NCBI GenBank assembly: GCA_030562195.1
Contig: CM060199.1
Span: forward strand, 20,170,338 to 20,234,337
Direction: 5' to 3'
DNA from: Nipponacmea schrenckii
Lineage: Eukaryota > Mollusca > Gastropoda > Lottiidae
Length of the DNA: 64,000 bases
This document shows, piece after piece, positions 24,263 to 36,600 of this stretch. How positions within the stretch are numbered: the stretch's first letter is position 1; each line of letters opens with the position of its first letter. The notes under the pieces were generated by a model that ran no database searches, was not told the DNA's origin, and was given only the letters and a program-made list of their open reading frames with translations. The position numbers and the translations under genes were made by a program.

Positions 24263-27200
24263 AAATACTTTAAATACTTGACTCATATTACCGTTTGTCC
24301 ATCATTTGATATTATTTTCCTTTAATTCACTTGGAAATATGAATTTAAAAATGCAAATAAAAATCAATGCGATCACAGATAGGTCGCATTTAACGCATTA
24401 ATTTATATCTCGAAATAATTTGTAGCGTTACAGTAATTCTCATTAGTGAATGTATTCAATTTATGCAAGCAAAATTGAATTTTTGGACCAATAGAGACAG
24501 AATTGAATTTTAAACTATAAACATACTTGCAGAAAACAATAATTTGTTTTTCAAATTCCACATTTCAAGGACCACTTTATTTTTAGTTGTTCTATTATTG
24601 TTTATTTATGATTTTTGTTATTTATATTATATTTATGGTTCTTGTTTTCTTATGCCTTGTTATATTTTTTGTCATGTTGATGATTTCTAGTTTAATTAGA
24701 TTCATTCATTCTCAATAAACTGTATTAGTTTTTATATTAAGTGCAATAATCATAATGTTTCTTTGTTGATATCGACAAAAGAAAGTCAAAGATATTATGT
24801 GTATATCATTTTCTTGTTTACAAGATTCCAACCTAATCTGGAAAGTTTCCTGTGGTCCTTTGATTGTGTCAACAGTTTGGATGAGAATTTATCAGTAATG
24901 AAAATGATATTAGTGGATTACTTTATATCTTGGAAAGATTCTATTCTCCCATCTGCAGCTAAAAGTCATCTTCAACATTGTTCAACCGTTTTCATTTTCA
25001 GAAAACAGATATTTTTAGTCATTTAGATGTTCAGAGATTAAAAACAGAAAAATATTGTCAAGCATTGATATCTTTGATCACTTGATTCAAAGTCTTATTC
25101 AAAACATAAACTTATTATTTGTGAGGACATTAAAACATCACCTAATAATTAAGCACATACTAAAATTTATTCCTTAACAGAAGATAATTGTTCATGCTGT
25201 CATTTCCAATTAATCTAGTTAATTTATTGAGACAGGTTTACCATTTTCAGGTGTAGGTTTGGTTTTTGAATATATGGCATTAGTCTTCAGAAGTTAAGTA
25301 CAAGAAATGCACAAAACTTGCAAACTTGGTTAAAAATACCTCATATAGAAAGTTTAAGTCTTTTATTTATGTCATAGAGCCTCAGGAAATAATGAGTTGT
25401 ATTTAATATGCAAACATAGATAATACTTAACAAACTTGGCTTGAATGATCAAATTTTGAGGATGAACCGTGATTACTAATACTGATTAGTTTAACTAAAT
25501 ATTAACGGTTTCTGAGACAAAAGTATGATGATCCTTAATATTAGTTAGATATTATATGTTTATTATACTGTATATACAATATATATATATCATAATATAC
25601 AGAAAATATACAGTCAAATATTTTGTGTCTTTACCATAATAATATATTGATTTAATACATAAATATATATTGTCTAAGTATATTTCTTTTTACTTATGAA
25701 ATATATACTTGTAGTTTGGCTCTATTATTAAATAAGAGATATTCAACTTTGTTCTTTTTAGATGTAAATATTTTATCTTTTTTGCTTGGTTTTCAAACTT
25801 TAGAATAATGAATGTGTGATTTTGAGCAATTTCACCATAGCTCAATATGTCAAAAATGACAGCCTGTACAAACAAAACCTAAAAGCTGTTTACTACTTAC
25901 AGTCTTTACACTCTCATATATTCATTGAATCCAAGGCATGGTCTGTCTTGAAATGTTGAAGTAATGCAAAATTTCATATCAAAGTATATTAAAAGTAAGA
26001 TCATACAGAATGCAAGTTAACTTATCCAAGGAGAATTGAAATAAATGACTTTTTATTATCTTAATCAATATTTTGTAATTGTAATTTGTAATTGTTCATT
26101 GTTTTTTTTTATATTTATCTGTTATTTTCAACAACCATGTAGCCTACTTTCTTTTCTCTTTTTCAATAATATTTTTTAACCCTGTTTCCATATACAATAC
26201 TTGTTAATTTACACCTTTAATATGTTAACTCTCTTTAAAGAATGTTGTTGTTAAAGTATTTTCTCTATGAGCCAATGGACTGCCATTATTACTAATGAAA
26301 TATCCTGGACATTATGAATGGTATTACCTGTATTTGAGAATTCCAATAACTGCTTGGCAATATGATGTAATTGTAGATCAACTATAAGGCTGATATTCAT
26401 TTTTAAACTTATTATAGTTAAATTAAATTAACAACTCTACTTTAAATGTTGATTTTTTTCTTTTCTTTTTTTACATAATTCATAATAATTGTATAAATTG
26501 CAAATCTCTTGTTAGAGAGTTCTGAAATAAATGGTTGTGAAATTGAAAAAAAAAAATCCCAAAACAATTTAAACAGAATTATAATGAATGAGAACAAACA
26601 GTTGTGATGATTATTTGCTAAATTTGTGATAATGTATATACTCTTGCTCAAGTTGTAATAAATTGCCTTAATTTTATTAAGCTTTCCTTCTAAGTGCTGA
26701 ATGAACAGCTTCTTTAAGTAAAAATCTGTTTATTGTTAACTCAGATTTTCTTATTTTCCTATTGAGATTTAGAAGCTGTAGACTTGAAGAGTATACAAAG
26801 ATACAAATGAGGCAATACTTTGTAATTGCATTCAACAGAAGCAATGCTTTTTAGTTTGTATGCAACACTATGCAAATTAAAAGTGTTGCTTTTGCTGCAT
26901 ACAAATTATAGAGTATTGGAAATAGTTTGTTTATTTTTGGTGTATACAACAGAAGCTATAACAGATGTTATATTCTGGATGTGAACACAACAGAAGTTGG
27001 ACTTTTATTGTATACAAGCAATGCCTGTATATGTGTACAATATTGTGTACATATGATTTTCTTCAGCTTAATCTAGTCTGGACTCAATCTAGCTTTCTTT
27101 TATTAATTAAATTGTTTAATTTTGTCTTCTTGTATATGTTTGTATATTGTATAAACTATTTTACTTTTGTCTTTCATCTTTAAATCCTGGCCAATCTTGT

Positions 27201-27980
27201 TAAAATACCCTTGTTTATTGCTTGCATTATTTAATATCTGCTGTAATATTAACTTATTGAATTTTTTTCTATTTAAAATATTTTATAATTTTTCCATCTG
27301 ATTGAAGCTTGTTGGCTCTCATTAACTTTCTTGTGGCCTAATTACTATGATATATATCTAGGCCATGATGTTTCAAAGTATAATGTGACATATGAAAATA
27401 ATGAAACTGGATCGAAATTACTAATAGGGCACTGGATAAGATGAGTTTAACACTGCCTTTGGTATTTATTGTATGTTTTGATGTTTCCATATTCTGCTGA
27501 TTGTTCTGATGGCCCTTAACAATTTCGGAAAAGTAAAAAAGCTCTTTGGGTTTATAAACCAACTTCTTTACAAGAGAAAATAAAAATTGGTGGATGTCAG
27601 TCAACTCTTTAAAAGTTCCGTATTTTCCTATTTCTTGTTGTGCCAAATCTGTGGGTTATATTTTGAAAGTATATAATAAATTATTTCCTTCACAATGCTA
27701 GTTTTTCATCTCATAAGTATGGAATGAGCTTATATGGCTGACATATTGAAGACCTAGTTGATACCAGAAAATGATCTCTTTGGAATATATGCATGATCTT
27801 CCAAATCGCATCATTATTCCTTTCGCCCGTATGAAAAATTTAGGTCGGTTCTGGAGTGAACACGGATTCACTGTGCTTAGACTGTTATGGGTTGTGGCTA
27901 TAGATGCCCTTATTCATCATACATCATCATTCTGAATCTTATAGAATTGAATTCATATAATGTTATAAGAAGCACCGAGA
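24263..27980. other. AT-rich intergenic region between convergent genes
   Basis: It lies between the DDHD1 stop and the 3' end of the minus-strand mucin. I see only short AT-rich frames and no recognisable protein, tRNA or other RNA. Part may be DDHD1 3' UTR. Confidence 0.5.
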
Positions 27981-27984
27981 TTAT

Positions 27985-28240
27985 CTTTGAAACACAATAA
28001 TCATATTTACCAGCGAACTTATCTGGTGTCATAAAGTAACAGAATCCTTTAAAATCTTTTCATGTTTGAAAAATGCTTAATTAATGTTTTTCAATAATCA
28101 AATACATCTTTATGGATAATTACTTAGTTTTTTGGATATTTATTTTAAGGTTATTTATGGCAGCAGATATATTTACTGATGAATAAAGCTCTTATTGCCA
28201 GAGTTTACAATTTTCATTCTAAGACCTATTATCCCTTTAA
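27985..28240 (+). mobile_element. MITE-like dispersed element, copy c
   Basis: ACCAGCGAACTTATCTGGTG starts it and TATTTACTGATGAATAAAGC closes it, with TCTTTATGGATAATTACTTA between. The left end is slightly truncated or diverged compared with the copies at 7.3 and 16.0 kb. Confidence 0.55.
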
Positions 28241-28539
28241 ATACCTTAACGCCGCACTTTGTGCTCCTAGTAATGCTAATGAAAACGGACAAGGTCATCA
28301 AATGTACAACGAAGGAAATTTTGCTAGCACAACGACTTTGGCCTATATATTATATCGCGAGCTCTCAAAAATACTTTTAGTGATAAAAAAGATACGTCTG
28401 GAAATAAAGTTTTGGACTTTTTTTTTATTCATGTCACAATTTACAAAAGATTTTGACATATAGTTTTTATAGACAATAGTAGGAGATAGCGTCTTTGCGT
28501 AATATATAAATATATCAAAGTAAAAGCATGGATCGAACA

Positions 28540-29060
28540 ATGAACATTTGAGCAGGCGTGAATAACAAAGTGAAAGATGCTATACAAGTAATGACAGAAC
28601 ATTGGATAACAAAATGAAAATTTGGTAATGTTGCATAAAGACGTTATACATACATCGATCAATAACAAAATAAAGATTTAGTAATAACTTGATACAGTTA
28701 TACAAGCACTGCCAGACCATGAATAACAAACATAGGATTTAGTAATAACTTGATAAAGCTATACAAGCACTGCCAGACCACGAATAACAAATATAAGACT
28801 TAGTAATAACTTGATAAAGCTATACAAACACTGCCCGACCATGAATAACAAACATAAGATTTAGTAATAACTTGATAAAGCTATACAAACACTGACATAA
28901 CATTGCATAACAAAATGAAAAGATGGTCATAAGACACTACACAGGCATTCACAGAACATTGGATTACAAAATGAAGATGTGAAGATTTCGTTTTAAGACA
29001 CTATACAAGCATAGACAGAACATTGCACAACAAAATGAAGATTTGACAGATGTTATACAA
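28540..29060. repeat. ~60-bp tandem repeat downstream of the mucin gene
   Basis: Three to four close units from about 28675 to 28900 (TAATAACTTGATAAAGCTAT, ACAAGCACTGCCAGACCA, TGAATAACAAA), flanked by more diverged units that keep ATAACAAAATGAA and CTATACAAGCA. Confidence 0.75.
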
Positions 29061-29733
29061 TTAAAATGGATAAAAATATCAATATTAGGTTAATATGAAA
29101 CAATGAAAGATTTATGGATAACACAATGGCATGTGTAATGTTCAGCTGAGGATGTAGGCTATTTGAGTTTACACGTAAATACATAGATAACAAAACTAAA
29201 CATTAAGCATCAATAGAACAGAGAATATGGCGGTACACATTATATATCGACAGAAACAATATGCAATGGAGATGCTAAGTTGTGTGACAAACACTAATAA
29301 CAAAATGAAACGTGAATAACAAACAACTGTGTCACATACAAAAAATTCAACTGAATAAATAAGTGTTACCAACGCTGGACAAAATGTGATTCATGGTACA
29401 AAATACACAAGAAACAATATCACAAAGATCGTGAATTTGCTCTCTAATGTTTAGACAAGTGAAAATCCATATGCATATAATACCCAGCGTTAGTGATAAC
29501 AATAATATGTGAAAGAAATACTTCCAAACAATTGTTCAGGGATAGAAATAATGATAACAATGACAAGATGGGTGACATCTCTTGAATTTAAAATCGTATT
29601 AAGGGAACGGAGGGGTCTGAAATGAAAAAGAATAAAACACTTTTGTAAGGCCCAGACTCTTTTTGTAGTTATGCAAGCGTAGTACGCATCCGTAAGCGTG
29701 GATCTTTTTTTTAGTTCAAACAACTCCGTATAG

Positions 29734-30664
29734 CTACACGTAAAACTCTTCGCGAACCACGGACTTATAAACAAAGGCAGCCTGGGCCACATACAGGGTT
29801 TTACTTGCACCAAAGAAAAGGTGCTCAGGAAAGTTAGTACATTCGATTTTATCAAAGGAATTATTAATAGAAAAATATTTACCATGAATGTATCAGAAGG
29901 TTTTCTGTCCACAGCAGGTCTTCTTATTCTAAACTGAAATAGGATTGACCACATGTTATGTTTGAAACGTTAAAAAACTTTACAAAGATGATATAACAGA
30001 ATTAACCAACAAAATGTTCCCAGTATACAAAAGATATCTCACCTCTTTATTCGGATCTAGAACCCGGAATAGAAAATCCCAGGAAAATGGCTCTTGTGAA
30101 AAACTTTGGTCCGTTTCTCTGACAGCTGAAACACAAATCAGAAATGTCTCTAGAACGTTTAATGTAATACGGAATTTTATGTCATGAGTTGCATAATGCT
30201 TTTATGTTATCTGTCAAATTCCCGTTATGGCAGGCTTTTTATGTTGTTAACAAGCATTTTCCGCATATAAAACACAAATTATACCTTTTGGTGATGGCGG
30301 TATATTAAATCTTGGAATGATATCGGACGAATTTCGTCTATGTTGTCCCCTTGTTTTTAAGATTCCAGTTAAACCACTGGTGTTTCTATCTGGATCTCTA
30401 GTTGTTTTTGGCGTTTGTCCCATATCACGTATGTATCGACTGTTCATTAGTTCAGAATATAGATCAGTCATTCGTCCGCTTACAGCCTGGTCATCTGTCC
30501 ACATACTCCTGGCAATTCTGTCAGGGTGGGTATTATTCATGGATGCTCTGTTAGATATTCTCGAGATATTGGTTGATCTTGAAGACACTGAAGATCTCGG
30601 TAAAGATGAAGATCTGGCAGAGTATTGAAAACTAAGCTTCCCAAATGCTGGCTCAAGGTAATAA
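29734..30664 (-). CDS. Cytoplasmic tail exons of the mucin
   Basis: Exons 30285-30664 (380 bp), 30043-30125 (83 bp), 29883-29933 (51 bp) and the terminal coding part 29734-29781 (48 bp, stop TAG) splice in frame through GT-AG sites. The encoded tail, about 190 residues with the end of the preceding exon, is basic and Ser/Arg-rich early (RSSSLPRSSVSSRSTN), then has WDFLFRVLDP and RRPAVDRKPSD. It ends VVREEFYV. A hydrophobic C-terminus of the form Phe-Tyr-Val fits a class II PDZ ligand; that is inference. The last exon rests on one acceptor (GTGGCCCAG) and is the least certain. No clear minus-strand AATAAA was found nearby. Confidence 0.65.
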
Positions 30665-33600
30665 CTAGAAAATTAAATTACTGGTTAAACAATAAATTTA
30701 ATATTTTATGCAGCTATGTTGTTAACGTCTAGGTTCTGTTGACATATCACAAGATAGGTCCTCATGGTTAATGACTTCTTAATCGAGAGCTTGTTCATTT
30801 GTTTTTCCAATGTTAATTGTAGTTCTTCAATTCTGATCTTTGTAGGTAAGATTCAATTTATAACCAATTGGCCTAGGGAATCAAGAAACCCTCCCGGAAA
30901 TCAAAACTTACGGATCTCTTTCCAGCTCTTCATCTGCACTAGGTCTTTTACGCCTGACAATCTTTGACCTGTAAAGGGACACACCTAAAATAACAACAAC
31001 CAGAAACAAGACGACCACGAGAGTAATCCCTACTGCCATTCCCACCACCATCTCTACAGTTTGACCTGAAATAAATAGATGACGACTTCAAATATCTATG
31101 ATTTAAAGGCATCATTGCACTGGATTCTTGGAGCCTCATCGTTTGAGGAATGCAGACTCATACTACTGCAGTAACTATTGTAACTAATGAAATACATAAC
31201 AGATTTTTTTTCTAGGGAAGTGGCAACATCCACAAAAATAATCAGTGTAATAAAGCTCAAAGAAGATTAAAGTTCAAGCATTTGGACAAGGTAACATTTT
31301 TTGAAGCTAATGAGTGATCTGAAGATGTGACAAACTGAAGATCACCTAACAGCCTAAGAAAAGAAAACTCACTTGAAAAGAACATGGACTTGTCCCTGAA
31401 ATAAAAAAATATAAAATTGCATCCATACTCAATTTCCATTATTCCATAGTCCAAATTATTCTATAGGGATTGTAAGGAGGTTTCCTGGAAATTGCATGGC
31501 ATGAGTATAGGGAAGCTTGCAAGGATTTTCAAATATTTAAATCAGACGCCTGTGATTCTTGCCATTCAACTTACACCTTAAATTGTATGACATCACTATC
31601 ACAAGGTCCTTATTAGTTTATGATAATTACTAGGTTTATTGGATTTATCGGATTATATAAGTATTCTCTTATGTCATTTATTACAGCATATATATCTACT
31701 GATGAATACATGCTCTTACAGTTTTTAAATTTTTAAATTTCATGTTCATTCTAAGACGGAATATTCCTTTAAACTTACCGACACGTAAACGTTTTGTTGT
31801 TTTTATCAGGTATACATTCACCATCACAGATAATACATTCAGCTGCATATTGAAGATCAGCTACAATATCAATAAAATTAGACTAAACCGCTTGGATTAT
31901 TCCATCAGCAAAATTTGGACATCGTGTATTACAAATATTACAAATATGACTAATAATGTCCAATAATATTCAATATTGATATCATGAACATTTTTTTTTA
32001 TCCAAGACTACTAATTAATAATGTCTTATGGTGTATAATTTGCTACTTAAGGCTGCTTGTAACTGTAAGATTTTCCATTAAAAAACATGCTGATATATTT
32101 CTATGGCTACTTCATATAATTGTGAACTTATTAAGTAAGTCATTGACAACTTACGTGATTCTATCTTTATGTCTTTTAAATTGTAAGTCAGGTAAGTTGG
32201 AGCATAGAAATTAACACAGTTTAACCCAATATAAATACAGGATTTTATTGTCTCCAGGTACTTAATTTCGCTAGCAATATCCTGACATATATCGTCATAT
32301 CTACAGTCAGTAGCATTTGGTGATATAACCGATATGTTGAGAAATATAACTACACTTCCAGATCTACAAATATAAAAACAAGCCTTAAATAAGTTATATG
32401 TTTTGAGAACCAAATCAGTTTACGTATAGAAACGAACAGTAAGTGAATTGCTCTTGCAAAGAATCTGGTATTTGGATAATTACTAAAATACAAGTCTATA
32501 TTACTGGCGCTTTTTTTCACTTCCAAAGCACACCATGAATCCCCATATATTACGGTGGTTCACAAAAAATAAAAGTCTCCTTTTTTATTTTGAATTAATC
32601 ACTTTAATTTTCACTAAGAACACGATAATTGTTGTAATTAAAATATGGCCTAACTTTCACTTAGTTGATAATAAAAATAAGGGCTTTTAATTCATAATAA
32701 AAGTGATATATGTCGTCTGTGAGCTACCGTACACTAGAATTTTGTTCATTTGGTATAATTATTTACCCTATACTTACTCTATTTTCCACACTTTGATGTC
32801 CTTCACGTTTGTCATATCAATTTCTTTCATGATCTAGAATTTAAGTGATAGATTATAGAACTATATTATTTCTTGAAATGGACATACAATTTAAAGTCCC
32901 ACAATTGGTCAATAAGAGTATATAATTATTTTCAGTTGGTCTTAACAAGGTGTTGTGACTAAAAATAGAATCACTATTTAACGTATCCATTAAAGTAAGT
33001 TAGTCACTAGTATTGAAACAAACTGCTAAACGTGGTCATGCTTAAAGGACACCATTCCTTAAAGTTTTTTAAACTCTAGCATTTTCATCTCTGGCTTCCT
33101 GGTAGTATAGATTACATAAAATCACGGAACTATCACCTTCAGTATATTTCGTAAAATCTTGTTTTTTTATTTAAAGAACGTGTAATACTTACAGACTCTT
33201 TGCTTTCATTAGCTAATTTGATGAATTCTGGAGATGAACTGTCATTATATTCAGGTATATAAATCTTATCAATTGACATCTTCATATATAATACAACATC
33301 TGGTTCTGTAGATAAAGATAGCTTGCCAGGCAAGGTAACATACGCCCACTGGCAGCATTGAATTTGAAAAATAAATAGAGCAATAACTCAAATACACTCA
33401 CTGAATTAATATTGAAGTTAAGGGCAAAAACTAAAAAACTGTTCATGGAAAATTGTCAAATTAGAACTTGACCACCATCTTATCTATTTCAATACTCATA
33501 CCAAGTTTCATCAAATGTATTAAATATAGTTTGTACAGTGTCCACAAGAAATGGTTGAAAGACAGAACAAATTTTGAAATCCAAAGTTCCAGAATTGAAG

Positions 33601-36600
33601 GAATTTCTTTCATAATCAAACAAAAATCAATAGGGGTCTGCCTTAGATGATAATGAACAAGTATGAGAAAATTCTATAAAAACTGTAAAGTCTCTACAGT
33701 GTCCACAAACAAACGGGCTGACAGACGAACAGACGGATGGACAGGGGCAACAACATTATACTTCCGAATTTCCATTTGGGTATATAAAAAACTGTACTTC
33801 CTGCATTGTCTACAAGCAATTGACGACACACAGAAAACTTTAAATTCCAAGTCCCAGAATTCCAGGAATTTTTCCAAGTCACAGAATTCCAGGAATTCTT
33901 TTCGTAATCAGACCAAAATGTATATTGGTTTTTCCTTGAGTGATAATAAACATATTGTATACAAAGTTTCAAAGAGATCCCAGGAATTTTTCCAAGTCAC
34001 AGAATTCCAGACAGGGGCGACAACAATATACGTCCATATTTCTATGTGGGCATATAAAAACAAAGTTTCAAAGAGATCTATCAAAAACTGTAGTCTCTAG
34101 AGTGCCAACAAGCAATTGTAGACAGACAGAACAACTTCGAATTCCAAGTCCCAGAATTCCAGGAATTTTTTTTGGAATTATACCAAAATCGATAGGGGTC
34201 TTCATTGAATGATAATAAACATATATACCAAGTTTCAAGAAAATCCAATAAAAACTGTAGTCTCCACAGTGTCCACAAACAATTGTTGACAGACGGATGA
34301 CAAACAGTACAATTTGAAATTCCAAGTTCCAGAATTCCAGGAATTTTTTTCAGAATCATATCAAAATCAATAGGGGTCTTCCTTGGATGGTAATAAACAA
34401 ATATACCAAGTTACAAAAAGATTCATAAAGAAATGGAGTCTCTACAGTGTCCACAAGCTTTTGTTTACAAACAGAACAATTTGAAATTCAAATCCAAGAA
34501 TTCCAGGAATTTTTTTCAGAATCATATCAAAATCAATAGGGGTCTTCCTTGGATGGTAATAAACAAATATACCAAGTTACAAAAAGATTCATAAAGAAAT
34601 GGAGTCTCTACAGTGTCCACAAGCTTTTGTTTACAAACAGAACAATTTGAAATTCAAATCCAAGAATTCCAGGAATTTTTTTCGGAATCATACCAAAATC
34701 AATAGGGGTCTTCATTGAATGATAATAAACATGTATACCAAGTTTCAAGAAAATCCAATGAAACCTGTAGTCTCCACAGTGTCCACAAACAATTATTGAC
34801 AGACGGATGACAAACAGTACAATTCGAAATTCCAAGTCCCAGAATTCCAGGAATTTTTTTCAGAATCATATCAAAATCAATAGGGTTCTTCCTTGGATGG
34901 TTATAAACAAATATACCAAGTTACAAAAAGATTCATAAAAAAATGGAGTCTCTACAGTGTCCACAAGCTTTTGTTATCAAACAGAACAATTTGAAATTCA
35001 AAGTTCAAGAATTCCAGGAATTTTTTTCGGAATCATACCAAAATCGATAGGGGTCTTCGTTGAATGGTAATAAACATGTATACCAAGTTTCAAGAAGATC
35101 CAATAAAAACTGTAGTCTCTACAGTGTCCACAAACAATTGTTGACAGACGGATGAGAAACAGTACATTCGAAATTCCAAGTTCCAGAATTCCAGGAATTT
35201 TTTTCAGAATCATATCAAAATCAATAGGGGTCTTCCTTGGATGGTAATAAACAAATATACCAAGTTACAAAAAGATTCATAAAGAAATGGAGTCTCTACA
35301 GTGTCCACAAGCTTTTGTTTACAAACAGAACAATTTGAAATTCAAAGTCCAAGAATTCCAGGAATTTTTTTCGGAATCATACCAAAATCGATAGGGTTCT
35401 TCCTTGAGTGATTATAAACAAGTATACCAAGTTTCAAGAAATTCCAATAAAAACTGTAGTCTCTACAGTGTCCACAAACAATTGTTGACAGACGGACCGA
35501 CGGACCGACGGACCGACGGACCGACGGACCGACGGACAGGGGCGACAACAATATACGTCCACATTTCTATGTGGGCGTGTAGATAAAAACTGTTAAGACT
35601 CAACTCACAGGAATGGAATTGTCCACTGGCTTTATAAGCTTTTAAAACCTAAACATCCTACAACCAATTCTGATATAAAGTGTAAATGCGAGACTCAGAT
35701 GCCATGCAGAATCGATATTATTGTATGGTTAGTGTTATAATATCGACAAATTTTGTAATTGTGTCCAAACCACACAGCCAGTCTCCATTCTTCCTCGAGA
35801 CAACGGTAGGCCCTAATGCAATTTTTGAATTGAAATTTATATATATATAAATTCTGGGAAAATATGTATTCATAGCTTAATATCGTGCAATCAAATTTTC
35901 CCTGGAAACTTTCTAGTAATTTCTGTCAATCAAATCATAAACTCAATATAGACGTTTTTTTCTCATGTTTATCCCTACAAAATATTTGCCAATTTTAGTA
36001 CGTGTTAATAAGATTAGGTCAAAACCCATATTCGGATACGGACAATTCGTCATTTTTATCAAACAGGCTACTTTATATTTATCAATATATTCAGCTTTAG
36101 ATAATGGAAAATTACAAAAAGCTCCATTTACTTACTTATGGTTGTGGGAACATCTGTAGTCGAACTTGTACTGAAAGTTTCTGTAGATGGCTTTGTTGGG
36201 GGTTCAGTAGATGTTGTACGAGTTGTCGTGGTTGTAGTAAGTGTGGTTACCAAAGTTGAAGTTGGAGGTTCAGTAGTAGTTGTACTGGTTGGCGTAGTTG
36301 TCTTTGTAGTAGTAGTAGGTGTGGTTACCAAAGTTGAGGTTGGGGGTTCAGTAGATGTTGTACGAGCTGTCGTAGTTGTAGAAGGTGTGGTTACAGAAGT
36401 TGATGATAGGGGTTCAGTAGATGTATGAGTTGTCGTGGTTGTAGTAGGTGTGGTTACAGTAGTTGGGGTTGGGGGTTCAGTAGATGTTGTACGAGCTGTC
36501 GTAGTTGTAGAAGGTGTGGTTACAGTAGTTGATAATAGGGGTTCAGTAGTAGTTGTACTGGTTGGATTAGTTTTCTCTGTAGTAGGTGTGGTTACCAAAG

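Noticed and set aside
30317..30628. 103-residue plus-strand frame
   Set aside because: It is antisense to the spliced cytoplasmic tail exon 30285-30664, which has phase-matched neighbours.
33663..35586. Several short frames on both strands (60-145 residues)
   Set aside because: They are translations of the ~170-bp tandem repeat, which recurs in units with shifted frames and no gene-like start or splice signals.
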